The notes under the pieces: model-generated
The model's input: the letters and a program-made list of their open reading frames with translations, nothing else
Database searches by the model: none
What the model was told of the DNA's origin: nothing
Part shown: positions 1-8,321 of the stretch, one piece after another
Layout: every line of letters starts with the position of its first letter
Position numbering within the stretch: position 1 is the stretch's first letter
Made by a program: the position numbers and the translations under genes
Source: Arthrobacter sp. 18067
Lineage (GTDB): Bacteria > Actinomycetota > Actinomycetes > Actinomycetales > Micrococcaceae
Assembly (NCBI RefSeq): GCF_902706295.1
Contig: NZ_CACSJJ010000030.1
Coordinates: 1 to 47,071 of the forward strand
Direction: 5' to 3'
Length of the DNA stretch: 47,071 nucleotides

Positions 1-457
1 ACAAGCACGCTGTTTCCTTCACCAGCAGTGCCGCCCGCCACTCGTTCAACTGGCCCGTGTTCAGCGCGGCCAAGGTTCGTGGCATCTCCATGACCAGGGC
101 TTTGGCCATCCCCAACAGCCGGGAGCCACGATTCGGGGACTCCCGCCGAGCCAACGCCACCTGGGCACCCACACCCTTACCCCGCTCGGACACGGGCACA
201 CCGGCCACGGCCTGCTCTTGCCGTTGCGCCAGATCCAACGCCACAGCGATCCGCGCCTGCAACCCGGTGACGGCGGACTTCAGATTCTCCAACCCGCGGA
301 TCTGATCGATCAGCCCTCCGCTGTCGGTGTCGAGGCGGACTGCGCCCAGGAGTGTGATGAGATCAGAAACCCGGGGTCCGGCTCCCCTGGACGGCGGCCT
401 TTGGGTGCGAGCGAGAGCCGTGCCTGACGGCGCCTGAGTGGCTCGAATCTGCTCCAT
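1..457 (-). CDS. DUF222-domain HNH endonuclease-like protein, N-terminal part (cut by window edge)
   Basis: The minus strand is open from an ATG at 457 to the left edge, 152 codons without a stop. The translation starts MEQIRATQAPSG and then reads as the start of a DUF222 domain (residues about 48-150: LENLKSAVTGLQARIAVALD, then GKGVGAQVALARRESP, then LNEWRAALLVKET). Proteins of this family in Arthrobacter usually continue to a C-terminal HNH nuclease domain, which would lie outside the window, so nuclease function is inferred. DUF222/HNH genes are often present in many copies per genome in this group. The start is the first ATG of the frame; no strong ribosome-binding site is visible. Because the gene is cut, it could be intact or broken further left. 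Confidence 0.82.
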   Translation of the reverse strand, partial: MEQIRATQAPSGTALARTQRPPSRGAGPRVSDLITLLGAVRLDTDSGGLIDQIRGLENLKSAVTGLQARIAVALDLAQRQEQAVAGVPVSERGKGVGAQVALARRESPNRGSRLLGMAKALVMEMPRTLAALNTGQLNEWRAALLVKETACL

Positions 458-577
458 GCCTCAACTCTTCCAGCCGGCACGCAGCACCATCATGCCCCAA
501 CTTCCCTATGTGGAAACCCCCCCCCAAGACACGAGGGAGCCCAGCTCGATGAGCGTTGGTTCCGTCGGCAAAGAGCC

Positions 578-656
578 GAGATGTCGCCCCTCGGCGGCCG
601 AACCCACCCAGTATGCGGGGCGCGGGATTGGTTGAGATGTCGCCCCTCGCAGGCCG
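578..656. repeat. Two direct copies of a 23-base intergenic repeat
   Basis: Copies at 578-600 and 634-656 share GAGATGTCGCCCCTCG followed by a GGCCG end, with two mismatches over 23 bases and a 56-base period. They lie outside any plausible gene. They may belong to a dispersed intergenic repeat family, which cannot be tested inside this window. Confidence 0.6.
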
Positions 657-711
657 TACCCTCGAGCCGGGAGCAGCTCCAGCCACCGCCCACCCCAGAC
701 CAGTAATAAAT

Positions 712-783
712 GAATGGCATTCTGCACGCTCCTTGCGCTGAAGCGTGACTCCGGTCATACTAAATGAACGCTATTCATTTAGT
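712..783. promoter_or_regulatory. Two related operator-like dyads upstream of the aguA remnant and APC permease
   Basis: The right-hand dyad is perfect: arms ACTAAATGAA (759-768) and TTCATTTAGT (774-783) around a 5-base spacer. The left one is GAATG-G-CATTC (712-722). Both contain ATGAA-N5-TTC, so they could be two sites for one dimeric repressor. They lie upstream of the aguA remnant and the permease, so they probably controlled that pair. The regulator is not in the window. Confidence 0.55.
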
Positions 784-934
784 GACTGTCGTCTCACGGA
801 GTACTTGCCCCCATGATTGAACTTGCCAGCCTGGAAGCCCCGACTTTCCTGGCCCATACCAAACGGGGAGCCCACACCCCAACGCATCGCGCGGCACCGC
901 ACAAGCACAGACCCCCAACCAATGGAGTCTCCGC

Positions 935-1131
935 GTGAGCACTTGGCGCATGCCGTCCGAGACGGCGGCGTCATCGCCTGCAGTTTCAACGACCCCATGG
1001 ACGAGAAAGCGCTCCGCATTCTCGCCGATGCCTACCCCGGACGCCGCGTGGTCGGTGTTGACGCGCGGGAGCTCTTTGCCCGGGGCGGTGGCATCCACTG
1101 CATCACGCAGCAACAGCCTTCGGCCATCTAG
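935..1131 (+). pseudogene. aguA: Agmatine deiminase remnant (large internal deletion)
   Basis: Two parts of an agmatine deiminase remain. The frame starting with GTG at 935 reads MSTWRMPSETA, the usual N-terminus of the family. About 30 bases later the reading continues in a different frame with ACSFNDPMDEKALRILADAY, then VGVDARELFARGGGIHCITQ and a TAG at 1129-1131, which is the usual C-terminus including the GGGIHCITQQ motif with the catalytic Cys. Intact proteins are about 340-370 residues, so roughly 290 residues are missing and the join also shifts frame. The product cannot be active. The remnant ends 12 bases before the APC permease, which suggests the permease was co-transcribed with it. 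A read error cannot explain a loss of this size. Confidence 0.8.
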
Positions 1132-1143
1132 AAAGGGCCTCAC

Positions 1144-2682
1144 ATGAGCCAGACAATCCGCCGCAGCGGCAGTGACGCTGCAAAGTCGCACGACATCAGC
1201 GGCAAGGGACTGAAGACGGGGCAGTTGGGGCTCCTCGCCGTCGTCGTTCTTGGCATTTCAACCATCGCCCCGGCGTACACGCTGACGGGCGCGCTTGGCC
1301 CAACGGTCAACGAAGTCGGGCTGCAACTGCCCGTCATCTTCCTGATCGGGTTCATTCCGATGATCCTGGTCTCGCTCGCGTATCGGGAGCTCAATGCAGA
1401 CTCGCCGGACAGCGGCACCACGTTCACCTGGGTCACCAAAGCATTCGGCCCATGGGTGGGCTGGATGGGTGGCTGGGGCCTGCTCGCGGCCAACATCATT
1501 GTGCTGTCCAACCTTGCGGGCGTCGCCGTGGACTTCTTCTACCTGTTCCTGGCGCAGGCCACGGGCTCACCCGAGCTCGCCGACCTCGCTTCGGACAAGC
1601 TCCTGAACGTCGCCACCTGCTTCGTCTTCGTGGCACTGGCGGTGTGGATCAGCTATCGCGGACTGCACACCACCAAGATCGTCCAGTACGGCCTGGTGGG
1701 CTTCCAGCTGCTGGTCCTGGGACTGTTCGTGGCCATGGCGTTCGCCAACTGGTCCACCTCCGAGACCGCTGTTCCGTTCAGCTGGGACTGGTTCGACGTC
1801 ACCAAGATCGAAACTTTCGGCCAGATCGCGGCCGGCATCTCCTTGTCGATCTTCGTCTACTGGGGCTGGGACGTGTGCCTGACCGTGAACGAGGAAACCG
1901 CCAACGGTAAGAAGACCGCTGGCCTCGCAGGCACGCTGACCGCTGTGATCGTCCTGGGCATCTACCTGCTGGTCACCATCGCCACCATGATGTTCGCCGG
2001 CGTGGGAGACACGGGAATCGGCCTGAACAACGCCGACAACCACGCCAACGTCTTCACTGCACTCGCCTCCCCGGTCATGGGTCCCTTCGCGATCCTCATG
2101 TCCTTGGCTGTGCTGTCCAGCTCCGCCGCCTCGCTGCAGTCCACGTTCACTTCGCCGTCGCGCAGCCTGCTGGCCATGGCGCACTACGGCGCCCTGCCCG
2201 AGCGCTTCAGCCACATGAGCAAGAAGTTCTCGACGCCGGGCTTCGCCACCGTTGCGGCCGGCGTCCTGTCGGCGGGCTTCTACGCAGTGATGCACGTGAT
2301 CAGTGAGAACGTCCTCAACGACACCATCCTGGCCCTCGGCTTGATGATCTGCTTCTACTACGGGCTGACGGCCATTGCCTGCGTATGGTATTTCCGCAAC
2401 AGCGTGTTCTCCAGCGCACGGAACTTCTTCCTCCGGCTCGTGTGCCCGTTGCTGGGTGGGGTGGGCTTGTTTGTGGTGTTCCTGCAGACCGCCGTGGACA
2501 GCTGGGCTCCGGAGTTCGGCAGCGGCTCGGAGATCTTCGGAGTGGGGCTCGTGTTCGTGCTCGGCATCGGGATCCTGGCGTTGGGTGCCGTGGTCATGCT
2601 GATCATGTCCCGCGTCCGGCCCGGGTTCTTCCGTGGCGAGACCATCCGGAAAGACACCCCAGCCTTGGTGGTGCCTGAGTAG
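1144..2682 (+). CDS. APC-superfamily amino acid/polyamine permease
   Basis: A 512-residue integral membrane protein of the amino acid-polyamine-organocation superfamily, likely a proton-coupled or exchange carrier in the cytoplasmic membrane. A hydrophilic N-terminus (about 30 residues) precedes the first segment LLAVVVLGISTIAPAYTLTG, typical of the family; about twelve hydrophobic stretches follow. The ATG at 1144 has AAAGGG seven bases upstream. It begins 12 bases after the agmatine deiminase remnant, so it may have carried agmatine, putrescine or a related amine; this is inference from context only. With the partner enzyme deleted, the permease looks orphaned yet its frame is intact. A very strong terminator follows at 2707-2750. 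Confidence 0.9.
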   Translation: MSQTIRRSGSDAAKSHDISGKGLKTGQLGLLAVVVLGISTIAPAYTLTGALGPTVNEVGLQLPVIFLIGFIPMILVSLAYRELNADSPDSGTTFTWVTKAFGPWVGWMGGWGLLAANIIVLSNLAGVAVDFFYLFLAQATGSPELADLASDKLLNVATCFVFVALAVWISYRGLHTTKIVQYGLVGFQLLVLGLFVAMAFANWSTSETAVPFSWDWFDVTKIETFGQIAAGISLSIFVYWGWDVCLTVNEETANGKKTAGLAGTLTAVIVLGIYLLVTIATMMFAGVGDTGIGLNNADNHANVFTALASPVMGPFAILMSLAVLSSSAASLQSTFTSPSRSLLAMAHYGALPERFSHMSKKFSTPGFATVAAGVLSAGFYAVMHVISENVLNDTILALGLMICFYYGLTAIACVWYFRNSVFSSARNFFLRLVCPLLGGVGLFVVFLQTAVDSWAPEFGSGSEIFGVGLVFVLGIGILALGAVVMLIMSRVRPGFFRGETIRKDTPALVVPE

Positions 2683-2706
2683 GTCCAAGAGCCACGACAA
2701 CGCTGG

Positions 2707-2750
2707 AAAGCTGCCAGTTCGCCGGATAGGTCCGGCGAACTGGCAGCTTT
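2707..2750. terminator. Bidirectional terminator with a perfect 20-bp stem
   Basis: The arms 2707-2726 and 2731-2750 are exact reverse complements around the loop TAGG; each arm starts with AAA and ends opposite TTT, so the hairpin can work in both directions. It sits between the convergent permease gene and the AMIN-like gene. Confidence 0.85.
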
Positions 2751-2782
2751 CGTATGTTCTGGGCGCTATCCCGCGGCTTCAG

Positions 2783-3328
2783 TCACCAGCGATGGGCGAC
2801 GTCCACCACCAGGCGGGACCCGCCGTCGGGCCCGTCCAAGGTGAAGACCCGGAACGGAAGCCGGGCACGTACACCCAAACCGATGCTCGTGGCGCCCTCA
2901 AAGCTGCCCGCATAAACCACCTGGCGGAAGGTCTGGTAGCCGGAAACATTGGAGAGCTCCGCTTTGGCTGCGGGCAGGTAGGTGGGCTGGCTGTACTGGT
3001 TATACGACGGCGCCGTCACCACCACTTGCAGGTCCGCGTCACCGATCACCGGGATGGGGTAGCCAGTGGCGTCCTGCACCACCACCGGGACATACCGAAC
3101 CGAATAGCCGGCCACTTTGCCGGTCATGTCAACCACCAAACGGTCGAAACACGGCTGTTGGCCCGTGCGGACGTTGGTGACGTTGGCGGAACTCATGTCG
3201 GGATCGGCCTTGGCCAACGAACCCCACGCGATTCCGCAATATGATGCTGCCGAGGCCGGCCCCGGTGCCGCCAGACCGAGCCCGGCAGCTGCCAGGATGG
3301 CTGCCAAACCCGCTCCAAGTTTCCTCAT
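2783..3328 (-). CDS. Secreted AMIN-like domain protein
   Basis: A 181-residue exported protein. The start chosen is the ATG at 3328 (MRKLGAG), because GAAGGGGG lies about ten bases upstream and it yields a clean signal peptide (positive n-region, AILAAAGLGLAAPG core, cleavage near PASAAS); a longer open frame reaches back to 3415. The mature part carries CFDRLVVDMTGKVAGYSVRY and ends LDGPDGGSRLVVDVAHRW, the pattern of the AMIN-like domain found in secreted actinobacterial proteins. Two Cys residues (YCGIAW, QPCFDR) could form a disulfide. AMIN-type domains are thought to act at the cell wall; no enzyme activity is implied. Confidence 0.75.
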   Translation of the reverse strand: MRKLGAGLAAILAAAGLGLAAPGPASAASYCGIAWGSLAKADPDMSSANVTNVRTGQQPCFDRLVVDMTGKVAGYSVRYVPVVVQDATGYPIPVIGDADLQVVVTAPSYNQYSQPTYLPAAKAELSNVSGYQTFRQVVYAGSFEGATSIGLGVRARLPFRVFTLDGPDGGSRLVVDVAHRW

Positions 3329-3543
3329 TTTTTGTGCCCCCTTCAGGCGAAGTTGATACTTCAACAGTAGGAGCGCGGGAAGGACTTTTGACGGGTTGTG
3401 GCCGCTTCGGCGCATAACCGTTAAGGGGGCAAACGGGTGGTAACGGGAGGGTCATCGCCGGCGGTCTTCAGAGGCCTTTTCGGCCGCTTTTGGAGTCTCC
3501 GCGCACATGTTCGTGATCGAAGATAACGTGACCCGGGCGTTAT

Positions 3544-3846
3544 TTAGCCCTCGCAGTCCTTGCAGAACTTCAGGCCGTTCTTTTCCAGGGCAATCTGGGA
3601 CCGGTGGCGGACCAGGAAACAGGAACCACAGGTGAATTCATCGGACTGCTCCGGGACCACAATGACGGTCAGTTCTTCACCGGAAAGATCGGCGCCGGGA
3701 AGGTCGATTCCTTCGGCGGTATCGTTTTCCTCGACGTCGATAACTGCGGTCTGCGCACTGATCCCACGGGATGCCTGAAGGGCCTCAAGCGATTCGGCGG
3801 GAGACTCTTCTTCTGTCTTGCGCGGGGCGTCGTAATCAGTAGCCAT
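3544..3846 (-). CDS. DUF4193 family zinc-ribbon-like protein
   Basis: A 100-residue acidic protein matching DUF4193, a family nearly confined to Actinobacteria. Its C-terminus has FTCGSCFLVRHRSQ and FCKDCEG, two CxxC pairs that should bind one zinc ion. The N-terminal half is acidic and probably disordered. The family's function is unknown; older annotations called it dUTPase by proximity, which the sequence does not support. A TACTAT -10-like element lies on the minus strand at 3915-3910, about 65 bases upstream of the ATG. Confidence 0.88.
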   Translation of the reverse strand: MATDYDAPRKTEEESPAESLEALQASRGISAQTAVIDVEENDTAEGIDLPGADLSGEELTVIVVPEQSDEFTCGSCFLVRHRSQIALEKNGLKFCKDCEG

Positions 3847-3972
3847 TGAGGGTTCGCTTTCGTTGCTGCACAGTGCCTATACCGGCACCTCAGTGAAGCA
3901 GTTTAGGGCATAGTACCCGCGATAAACGAATAGTGTGCCCAACGCGACATTCTGCAGCAATCCAGGCGGCTT

Positions 3973-4200
3973 CTAAGGCTCTGGATGCACCCTCAAAGCA
4001 TGCGATTGAATGGCCTGTGCACTGGCTACCGTGACTCCGCTCAGTGCCGGGAGCCAGGTCAAATTGTGGCCTCCCTCGTTCTCCGCTTCATCGCAGTCGA
4101 GCACGTAAGCTGCCTCGATCCATGCCGCCAGGGTGGTGCCGATGCGGGTTGCCAGCGAGGCCAGTGATGCGATCATGCCGCAACCGTATCCAGCCCGCAT
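3973..4200 (-). CDS. Possible small hypothetical protein
   Basis: This 75-codon frame (or 67 codons from the ATG at 4176) has GC-rich third positions compatible with coding and fills part of a 402-base gap between DUF4193 and LhgO. The product, with AAWIEAAYVLDCDEAENEGG in the middle, is not recognised. No clear ribosome-binding site precedes it. It may be spurious; the rest of 3847-4248 holds nothing else convincing. Confidence 0.3.
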   Translation of the reverse strand: MRAGYGCGMIASLASLATRIGTTLAAWIEAAYVLDCDEAENEGGHNLTWLPALSGVTVASAQAIQSHALRVHPEP

Positions 4201-4248
4201 GTGGACGCCGTTTCTGCTGCGTCACAGCCTTGTTAACTTTGGCGCCAG

Positions 4249-5487
4249 TCAGCCCTGCAGCGCCTGTTCCACGATGTACTCGGCGATGGCCATCGACGAC
4301 GTAGCCCCCGGCGACGGCGCGTTGCGCACCAAGACCGTGTCCCGGCGTCGTGCGATCACAAAGTCATCCACCAGGGAACCGTCACCGTTCATGGCCTGGG
4401 CCCGGACGCCGCGCGTCCCGGGGAGGATGCTGGCGCCCTCCAGCGAGGGAACAAAGCGCATCGCTTCCCGGATGAACTTCTTCTTACTCACGACGGTCCG
4501 GAATTCACGGACGGCGGACGGCACATTCTGCCGGGCAAAATTCCAGAACCCCGGGAAAAGCGCGTAATTCAGGACGTCGGGAAAATTCACTTCATTCCAG
4601 GCGTAGGACTCACGACCGAACGAGATAAACGCATTCGGTCCGAGCATCATTTCACCGTCGATGCGCTTTGTGAGGTGCACACCCAGGAACGGATGCCTGG
4701 GGTCCGGCACAGGGTAGATCAGGCCCTTCACCTGGTGTCGGGCTTCCTGGCCCAAAAGGTAGTACTGCCCGAAGAACGGCACGATCCGCGGAGTGGCCGG
4801 CTCGCCGGTGGCCTCGGCGAGACGGTCGGACTGGAGTCCGGCGCAGGCCACAACGAGGTCATAATGTTCCCGTCCGTCCTTGGTATGAACCATGACGCCG
4901 CTCGCTTGCTGTTCCAGCTTCGTCACCTCCTGCCCGAGCCGGATGGCTCCGCCCATGGCGCGGACGTCGTCGGCGAGCGCTTCGGTGACGGCCTTATAGT
5001 CAACGATCGCGGTTTCCGGAGAGTGCAAAGCAGAAAGTCCGACGGCGTTTGGCTCCACCTCGCGTATTTGGTCACCGCGCAGCATGCGCGCACCCGGCAC
5101 GCCGTTGGCCGTGGCGCGGGCGAAGATGCTGTCCAACCGCTTTGATTCCTCCGGGGTCTGGGCGATGACCAGCTTGCCGCACGCCTCGTAGGGAAGGTTC
5201 TTCATGGCGCAGAATTCCTGCAGCAGCTCCACTCCCCTGCGGCACAACCGTGCCTTCAGCCCCCCGGGCTCGTAGTAGAGGCCGGCGTGGACCACGCCCG
5301 AGTTATGGCCGGTCTGGTGAGCCCCGAGTCGGTCTTCCTTCTCATAGACGGTGACCTGGACGCCGTCGAGCTTGGTGGCGAGCTCCCTGGCCACGGCAAC
5401 GCCGATGATCCCGCCACCCACCACGGCGCAGCGCTTGATGGTCCTCATGTGTGGAGGGTTGGGTCCCATTGGTGAAGGGCTGGACAT
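4249..5487 (-). CDS. lhgO: L-2-hydroxyglutarate oxidase-type FAD oxidoreductase
   Basis: A 412-residue FAD-dependent oxidoreductase of the DAO superfamily. The FAD-binding motif CAVVGGGIIGVAVARELA lies near residue 16, followed by TVYEKEDRLGAHQTGHNSGV and HAGLYYEPG, typical of L-2-hydroxyglutarate oxidase/dehydrogenase, which converts L-2-hydroxyglutarate to 2-oxoglutarate. The C-terminus carries ARRRDTVLVRNAPSPGATSS, also typical. The start is the ATG at 5487 (MSSPSPMGP) because GACGAGGAG precedes it by a few bases; an upstream in-frame start at 5526 has no such site. The gene stands alone, so its role is probably housekeeping clearance of a metabolic by-product. Substrate specificity is inferred from family resemblance. 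Confidence 0.88.
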   Translation of the reverse strand: MSSPSPMGPNPPHMRTIKRCAVVGGGIIGVAVARELATKLDGVQVTVYEKEDRLGAHQTGHNSGVVHAGLYYEPGGLKARLCRRGVELLQEFCAMKNLPYEACGKLVIAQTPEESKRLDSIFARATANGVPGARMLRGDQIREVEPNAVGLSALHSPETAIVDYKAVTEALADDVRAMGGAIRLGQEVTKLEQQASGVMVHTKDGREHYDLVVACAGLQSDRLAEATGEPATPRIVPFFGQYYLLGQEARHQVKGLIYPVPDPRHPFLGVHLTKRIDGEMMLGPNAFISFGRESYAWNEVNFPDVLNYALFPGFWNFARQNVPSAVREFRTVVSKKKFIREAMRFVPSLEGASILPGTRGVRAQAMNGDGSLVDDFVIARRRDTVLVRNAPSPGATSSMAIAEYIVEQALQG

Positions 5488-5568
5488 GGCACTCCTCGTC
5501 GTTGGGGGTCGGTCCGCGTCAGTCACAGCATTTCACGTGGCGGTCCGTGGCAGGCACAGGGCACGCAA

Positions 5569-5597
5569 AAGGGGCGGCACGCAGCGCGCCGCCCCTT
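5569..5597 (-). terminator. Intrinsic terminator after the DUF805 gene
   Basis: Arms AAGGGGCGGC (5569-5578) and GCCGCCCCTT (5588-5597) enclose a 9-base loop. Read on the minus strand the stem ends in CCCCTTTT, a short U-run, placing it just after the DUF805 stop at 5617. Confidence 0.75.
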
Positions 5598-5616
5598 CAC
5601 GTTGGTTCTTGTTTTG

Positions 5617-6102
5617 CTATGCAGCCTTGGGCTGGTCGAAACGCTGACCGGCCGGGTTGGACGGCAGGAGCGACAGCACGAAAACGACGATCGGAACCAC
5701 AACGAGCAAGGCCAGCCAGCCGCTGAGGTTGGCATCGTGGAGACGACGAACCAGAAGGGCGATGGAAGGGATGATCGTTGCGAGGCCCCAGATGCCGAGA
5801 AGCGCGTAGAAGACGATTGCTCCGCCACCCAGGACTACCGTGCCCGAATCGCTGACGGTTGCACCAGCAGCTCCGACCACTCCGGCGAGGATGTTGAAAA
5901 CGGAGCTGACGATAACCGAGACAAGAGTCCACCACCAGTACTCGCTGCGGCTCGCGCGGCCAGTGAAGTCGGTGTACTTCTTGAAGAAACGCTTAACGGC
6001 GGCGCCGATCGGTGCGCCATAATACGGAGCCCACAGCGGCGGCTCGCCGGCCTCTGCTGCATAGGGCTGGGTCTGTTGCGGTTGTTGCGGATAGCTGGTC
6101 AT
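5617..6102 (-). CDS. DUF805 family membrane protein
   Basis: A 161-residue membrane protein. After a Gln/Pro/Tyr-rich cytoplasmic N-terminus (about 30 residues) comes the DUF805 signature YTDFTGRASRSEYWWW, then about four hydrophobic segments and the conserved RRLHDANLSGW motif near residue 120. DUF805 proteins are small inner-membrane proteins of unknown function. The gene is monocistronic: a terminator follows, and 189 bases separate it from the upstream DUF3237 gene. Confidence 0.9.
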   Translation of the reverse strand: MTSYPQQPQQTQPYAAEAGEPPLWAPYYGAPIGAAVKRFFKKYTDFTGRASRSEYWWWTLVSVIVSSVFNILAGVVGAAGATVSDSGTVVLGGGAIVFYALLGIWGLATIIPSIALLVRRLHDANLSGWLALLVVVPIVVFVLSLLPSNPAGQRFDQPKAA

Positions 6103-6291
6103 TTGTATTTCCCCCGGGGTAGGTGTGAATCATTGAGATGGGTCGTACTCAGTGATGAGTCGTGCCCATCGTAATGCCCCCGGCGCCAATTAGGCAGTTC
6201 GTTGGATGAAATTAACCCCGATTTAGCCCAGTAACGGAATATGTCGCCATAAATTGCGCCGACGCCTTTTCTTTTCCCGACGTTCGTTTCT

Positions 6292-6762
6292 TCAGGCGAC
6301 GGCGAAGACGTCGATCTCAACCGAGCCCGGACGGCGACGCCCATTTCCCACCGTGACCACATGGTTTAGCCAGGCCAACTCCGGGGCTGCGGTGGAAAAC
6401 CGTGGAGTGCAACGGAAGTAGATCAGCGCGGGGTCCACGTCCTCGCCACGGTTGAGCCGGGCGATGTCTTCCGCAGCCCCAAAACGGAGAGCCAGGTTGT
6501 GGACATAGACCACGGCTCCTCCATCAAGTTCCACCGCATATCTGGCGTCCAGCTCGGTCAGTTCGGCGCTGCGGAGGACCTGGTAGTCAGCGCCGGCGGG
6601 TAACACGCGTCCATTGAATCCCGGGCCGGCTACGGTCCCGCCAATAATCGGAATGATCCGCAGATGCCCCTGAGGCGTTACCCCGGCGTCAATCGGCGGC
6701 CCCACCTGGACGTTCAACGTCGCGAGGAACCTCAACGCGGGCGGCTCCGGAAAAGCGGTCAC
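6292..6762 (-). CDS. DUF3237 domain protein
   Basis: A 156-residue soluble protein matching DUF3237 over nearly its whole length (ATLNVQVGPPIDAGVTPQGH near the start, GGAVVYVHNLALRFG in the middle, PRFSTAAPELAWLNH near the end). Family members are small beta-barrel proteins whose biochemical role is mostly unknown; several sit in aromatic or fatty acid catabolic operons, as here. The start is a GTG at 6762 that overlaps the stop of the acyl-CoA synthetase as GTGA, so translation is probably coupled. It is the last gene of the seven-gene minus-strand operon. Confidence 0.85.
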   Translation of the reverse strand: MTAFPEPPALRFLATLNVQVGPPIDAGVTPQGHLRIIPIIGGTVAGPGFNGRVLPAGADYQVLRSAELTELDARYAVELDGGAVVYVHNLALRFGAAEDIARLNRGEDVDPALIYFRCTPRFSTAAPELAWLNHVVTVGNGRRRPGSVEIDVFAVA

Positions 6763-8309
6763 TGCGCGTATTGCTTCCGCAGGTCCATCTTCCGGATTTT
6801 CCCGCTGGCCGTCCGCGGCATCTCCTCCACGAACACCACGGACTTGGGAATCTTGTACCTGGCCAGCCGGCTCTCCAGATGCGAGCGAAGCTGCTCCTCC
6901 GTGAGAGCGGCCCCCTCGCGCAAAGTGACGATCGCCCGGGGCACTTCACCCCACTTGTCGTCGGCAACTCCGATCACGGCCACGCTCCCCACAGCAGGCA
7001 ATTCCGCGATGGCTGCCTCCACCTCGGCCGGGTAGATGTTCTCGCCGCCGGAAATGATCATGTCCTTGATGCGGTCCGAGACGAACAGGAAGCCTTCTTC
7101 GTCCTGGTGGCCCATGTCCCCTGAACGGAACCAGGAAGAGTCCGCGTAACTGTCGGCGGTGGCCTCCGGCCGGTTCCAGTACTCTTTGATGACGTTGGGG
7201 CCGCAGATCTGGATCTCCCCCACCGCGCCGAGAGCAGCAAGACCGCCCGTGGGATCCGCAATCCGAACATCCGTGAAGAAGTGCGGCAAGCCGGCCGAGC
7301 CAGCCTTCTCCTTGGACCGGGACTCGGGCAGCATCGTCGCACCGGGCGCCGTTTCGGTCATGCCATAGCAGCTGGTAAATCCAATGCCGCGCGCTTCATA
7401 AGCATCCAGAACCCTGCCCGGAACCGCGGAACCGCCGCAGGTGAGCTTATCCAGGGAGCTGAGGTCCGCCGTCGACCAGTCCGGATGATCGCAGAGCATC
7501 TGGAAGGTGGTGGGGACTCCGTTGAGTGTGGTGACCCTGTGGTGGCCGACCAGCGCCAGGACACGCCCGGCGTCGAACTTGGGCTCGAGCACCACCGTGG
7601 CGCCCTTGAGCAGCATCGGCAGCAGGCCCATGTCCAGGGAGGCCACGTGGAACAACGGTGAAATCATGAGCGCAACATCGTTGCGGTTCAAGTCCATGTC
7701 CACCACCGTGTTGAAGCAGTTCCAGGTGATATTGCCATGCGTCAGCAGCGCACCCTTGGGCTTGCCGGTGGTTCCGGAGGTGTAGAGGATCATGGCGCCG
7801 TCGTCGAGGGTCACAGCCTCGTCCAGCGGCGTCGCGGCCGCCGCGGTAATCACCTCGCCGTAGTGCTCGACGCCGGATGGCAGCTTAACAGCGGAACCGT
7901 CAGTGCCGCCGTCGGTCGCCACCACAAGTCGGTGGGTTACCAGTGTGTCCTTTACGGACGCGAACGCCACACCGTCCAGCGCGTCAGCGTTGATCAGGAG
8001 CCGGGCGCCTGAGTCCTCCAGCTGGAACTGCAGCTCCGGGGCGGCGAGCCGCGTGTTGAGCGGAACGAAGATCGCTCCGAGCAGCCCGCAGGCAAAGAAG
8101 GTTTCCACGAAGGAGGGGTGGTTTTCGCCGAGGTAGGCCACCCGGTCCCCCTTGGCCACTCCCCGGTCCCTGAGGGCGTTGGCCAAACGATCGGTCCGCT
8201 CGGCGAGCTCGGCATAGCTCAGGGCATGGCTGCCGGAAATGAGTGCCGTCTTGGTACCCGACTTGGCGCGGCGGCGGTGCAGCCAGGATCCAACTCCGTT
8301 GTTGTCCAT
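6759..8309 (-). CDS. AMP-forming acyl-CoA synthetase (fatty/aromatic acid-CoA ligase)
   Basis: A 516-residue member of the ANL superfamily, which activates a carboxylic acid with ATP to an acyl-adenylate and then to the CoA thioester. The P-loop ILYTSGTTGKPKG lies near residue 175, the A5 region CYGMTETAPG near 325, the hinge region SDRIKDMIISGGENIYP near 420, and the catalytic Lys in PRTASGKIRK near 505. It lies between the MHS transporter (12 bases upstream) and DUF3237 (4-base overlap). Context suggests it activates the acid brought in by the transporter for oxidation by the acyl-CoA dehydrogenase, MaoC hydratase and SDR. The actual substrate cannot be read from sequence. Confidence 0.93.
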   Translation of the reverse strand: MDNNGVGSWLHRRRAKSGTKTALISGSHALSYAELAERTDRLANALRDRGVAKGDRVAYLGENHPSFVETFFACGLLGAIFVPLNTRLAAPELQFQLEDSGARLLINADALDGVAFASVKDTLVTHRLVVATDGGTDGSAVKLPSGVEHYGEVITAAAATPLDEAVTLDDGAMILYTSGTTGKPKGALLTHGNITWNCFNTVVDMDLNRNDVALMISPLFHVASLDMGLLPMLLKGATVVLEPKFDAGRVLALVGHHRVTTLNGVPTTFQMLCDHPDWSTADLSSLDKLTCGGSAVPGRVLDAYEARGIGFTSCYGMTETAPGATMLPESRSKEKAGSAGLPHFFTDVRIADPTGGLAALGAVGEIQICGPNVIKEYWNRPEATADSYADSSWFRSGDMGHQDEEGFLFVSDRIKDMIISGGENIYPAEVEAAIAELPAVGSVAVIGVADDKWGEVPRAIVTLREGAALTEEQLRSHLESRLARYKIPKSVVFVEEMPRTASGKIRKMDLRKQYAQ

Positions 8310-8321
8310 GGTGCGGTACTC

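Larger units (their letters stand above)
458..934. other. Intergenic region with repeats and dyads, no convincing gene
   Basis: This 477-base stretch separates the DUF222 gene from the agmatine deiminase remnant. The open frames in it do not resemble proteins. It holds a run of nine or so C residues near 518-527, two copies of a 23-base repeat (578-600 and 634-656), and two dyad symmetries (712-722 and 759-783), described separately. Confidence 0.6.

Noticed and set aside
578..656. CRISPR-like repeat pair
   Set aside because: Only two copies, imperfect, with no cas genes and no third unit; not a CRISPR array.
490..758. Several overlapping minus-strand frames in the first intergenic region
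   Set aside because: They overlap in three frames, cover the direct repeats, and no translation resembles a protein.
1567..2700. 377-codon open frame on the minus strand opposite the APC permease
   Set aside because: It mirrors a clear permease on the plus strand; long antisense frames are expected in GC-rich genes and its translation is low-complexity with no domain.
3523..3543. Short stem ATAACG/CGTTAT after the DUF4193 gene
   Set aside because: Only 6 base pairs, A/T-rich and directly adjacent to the stop; not listed as a terminator.
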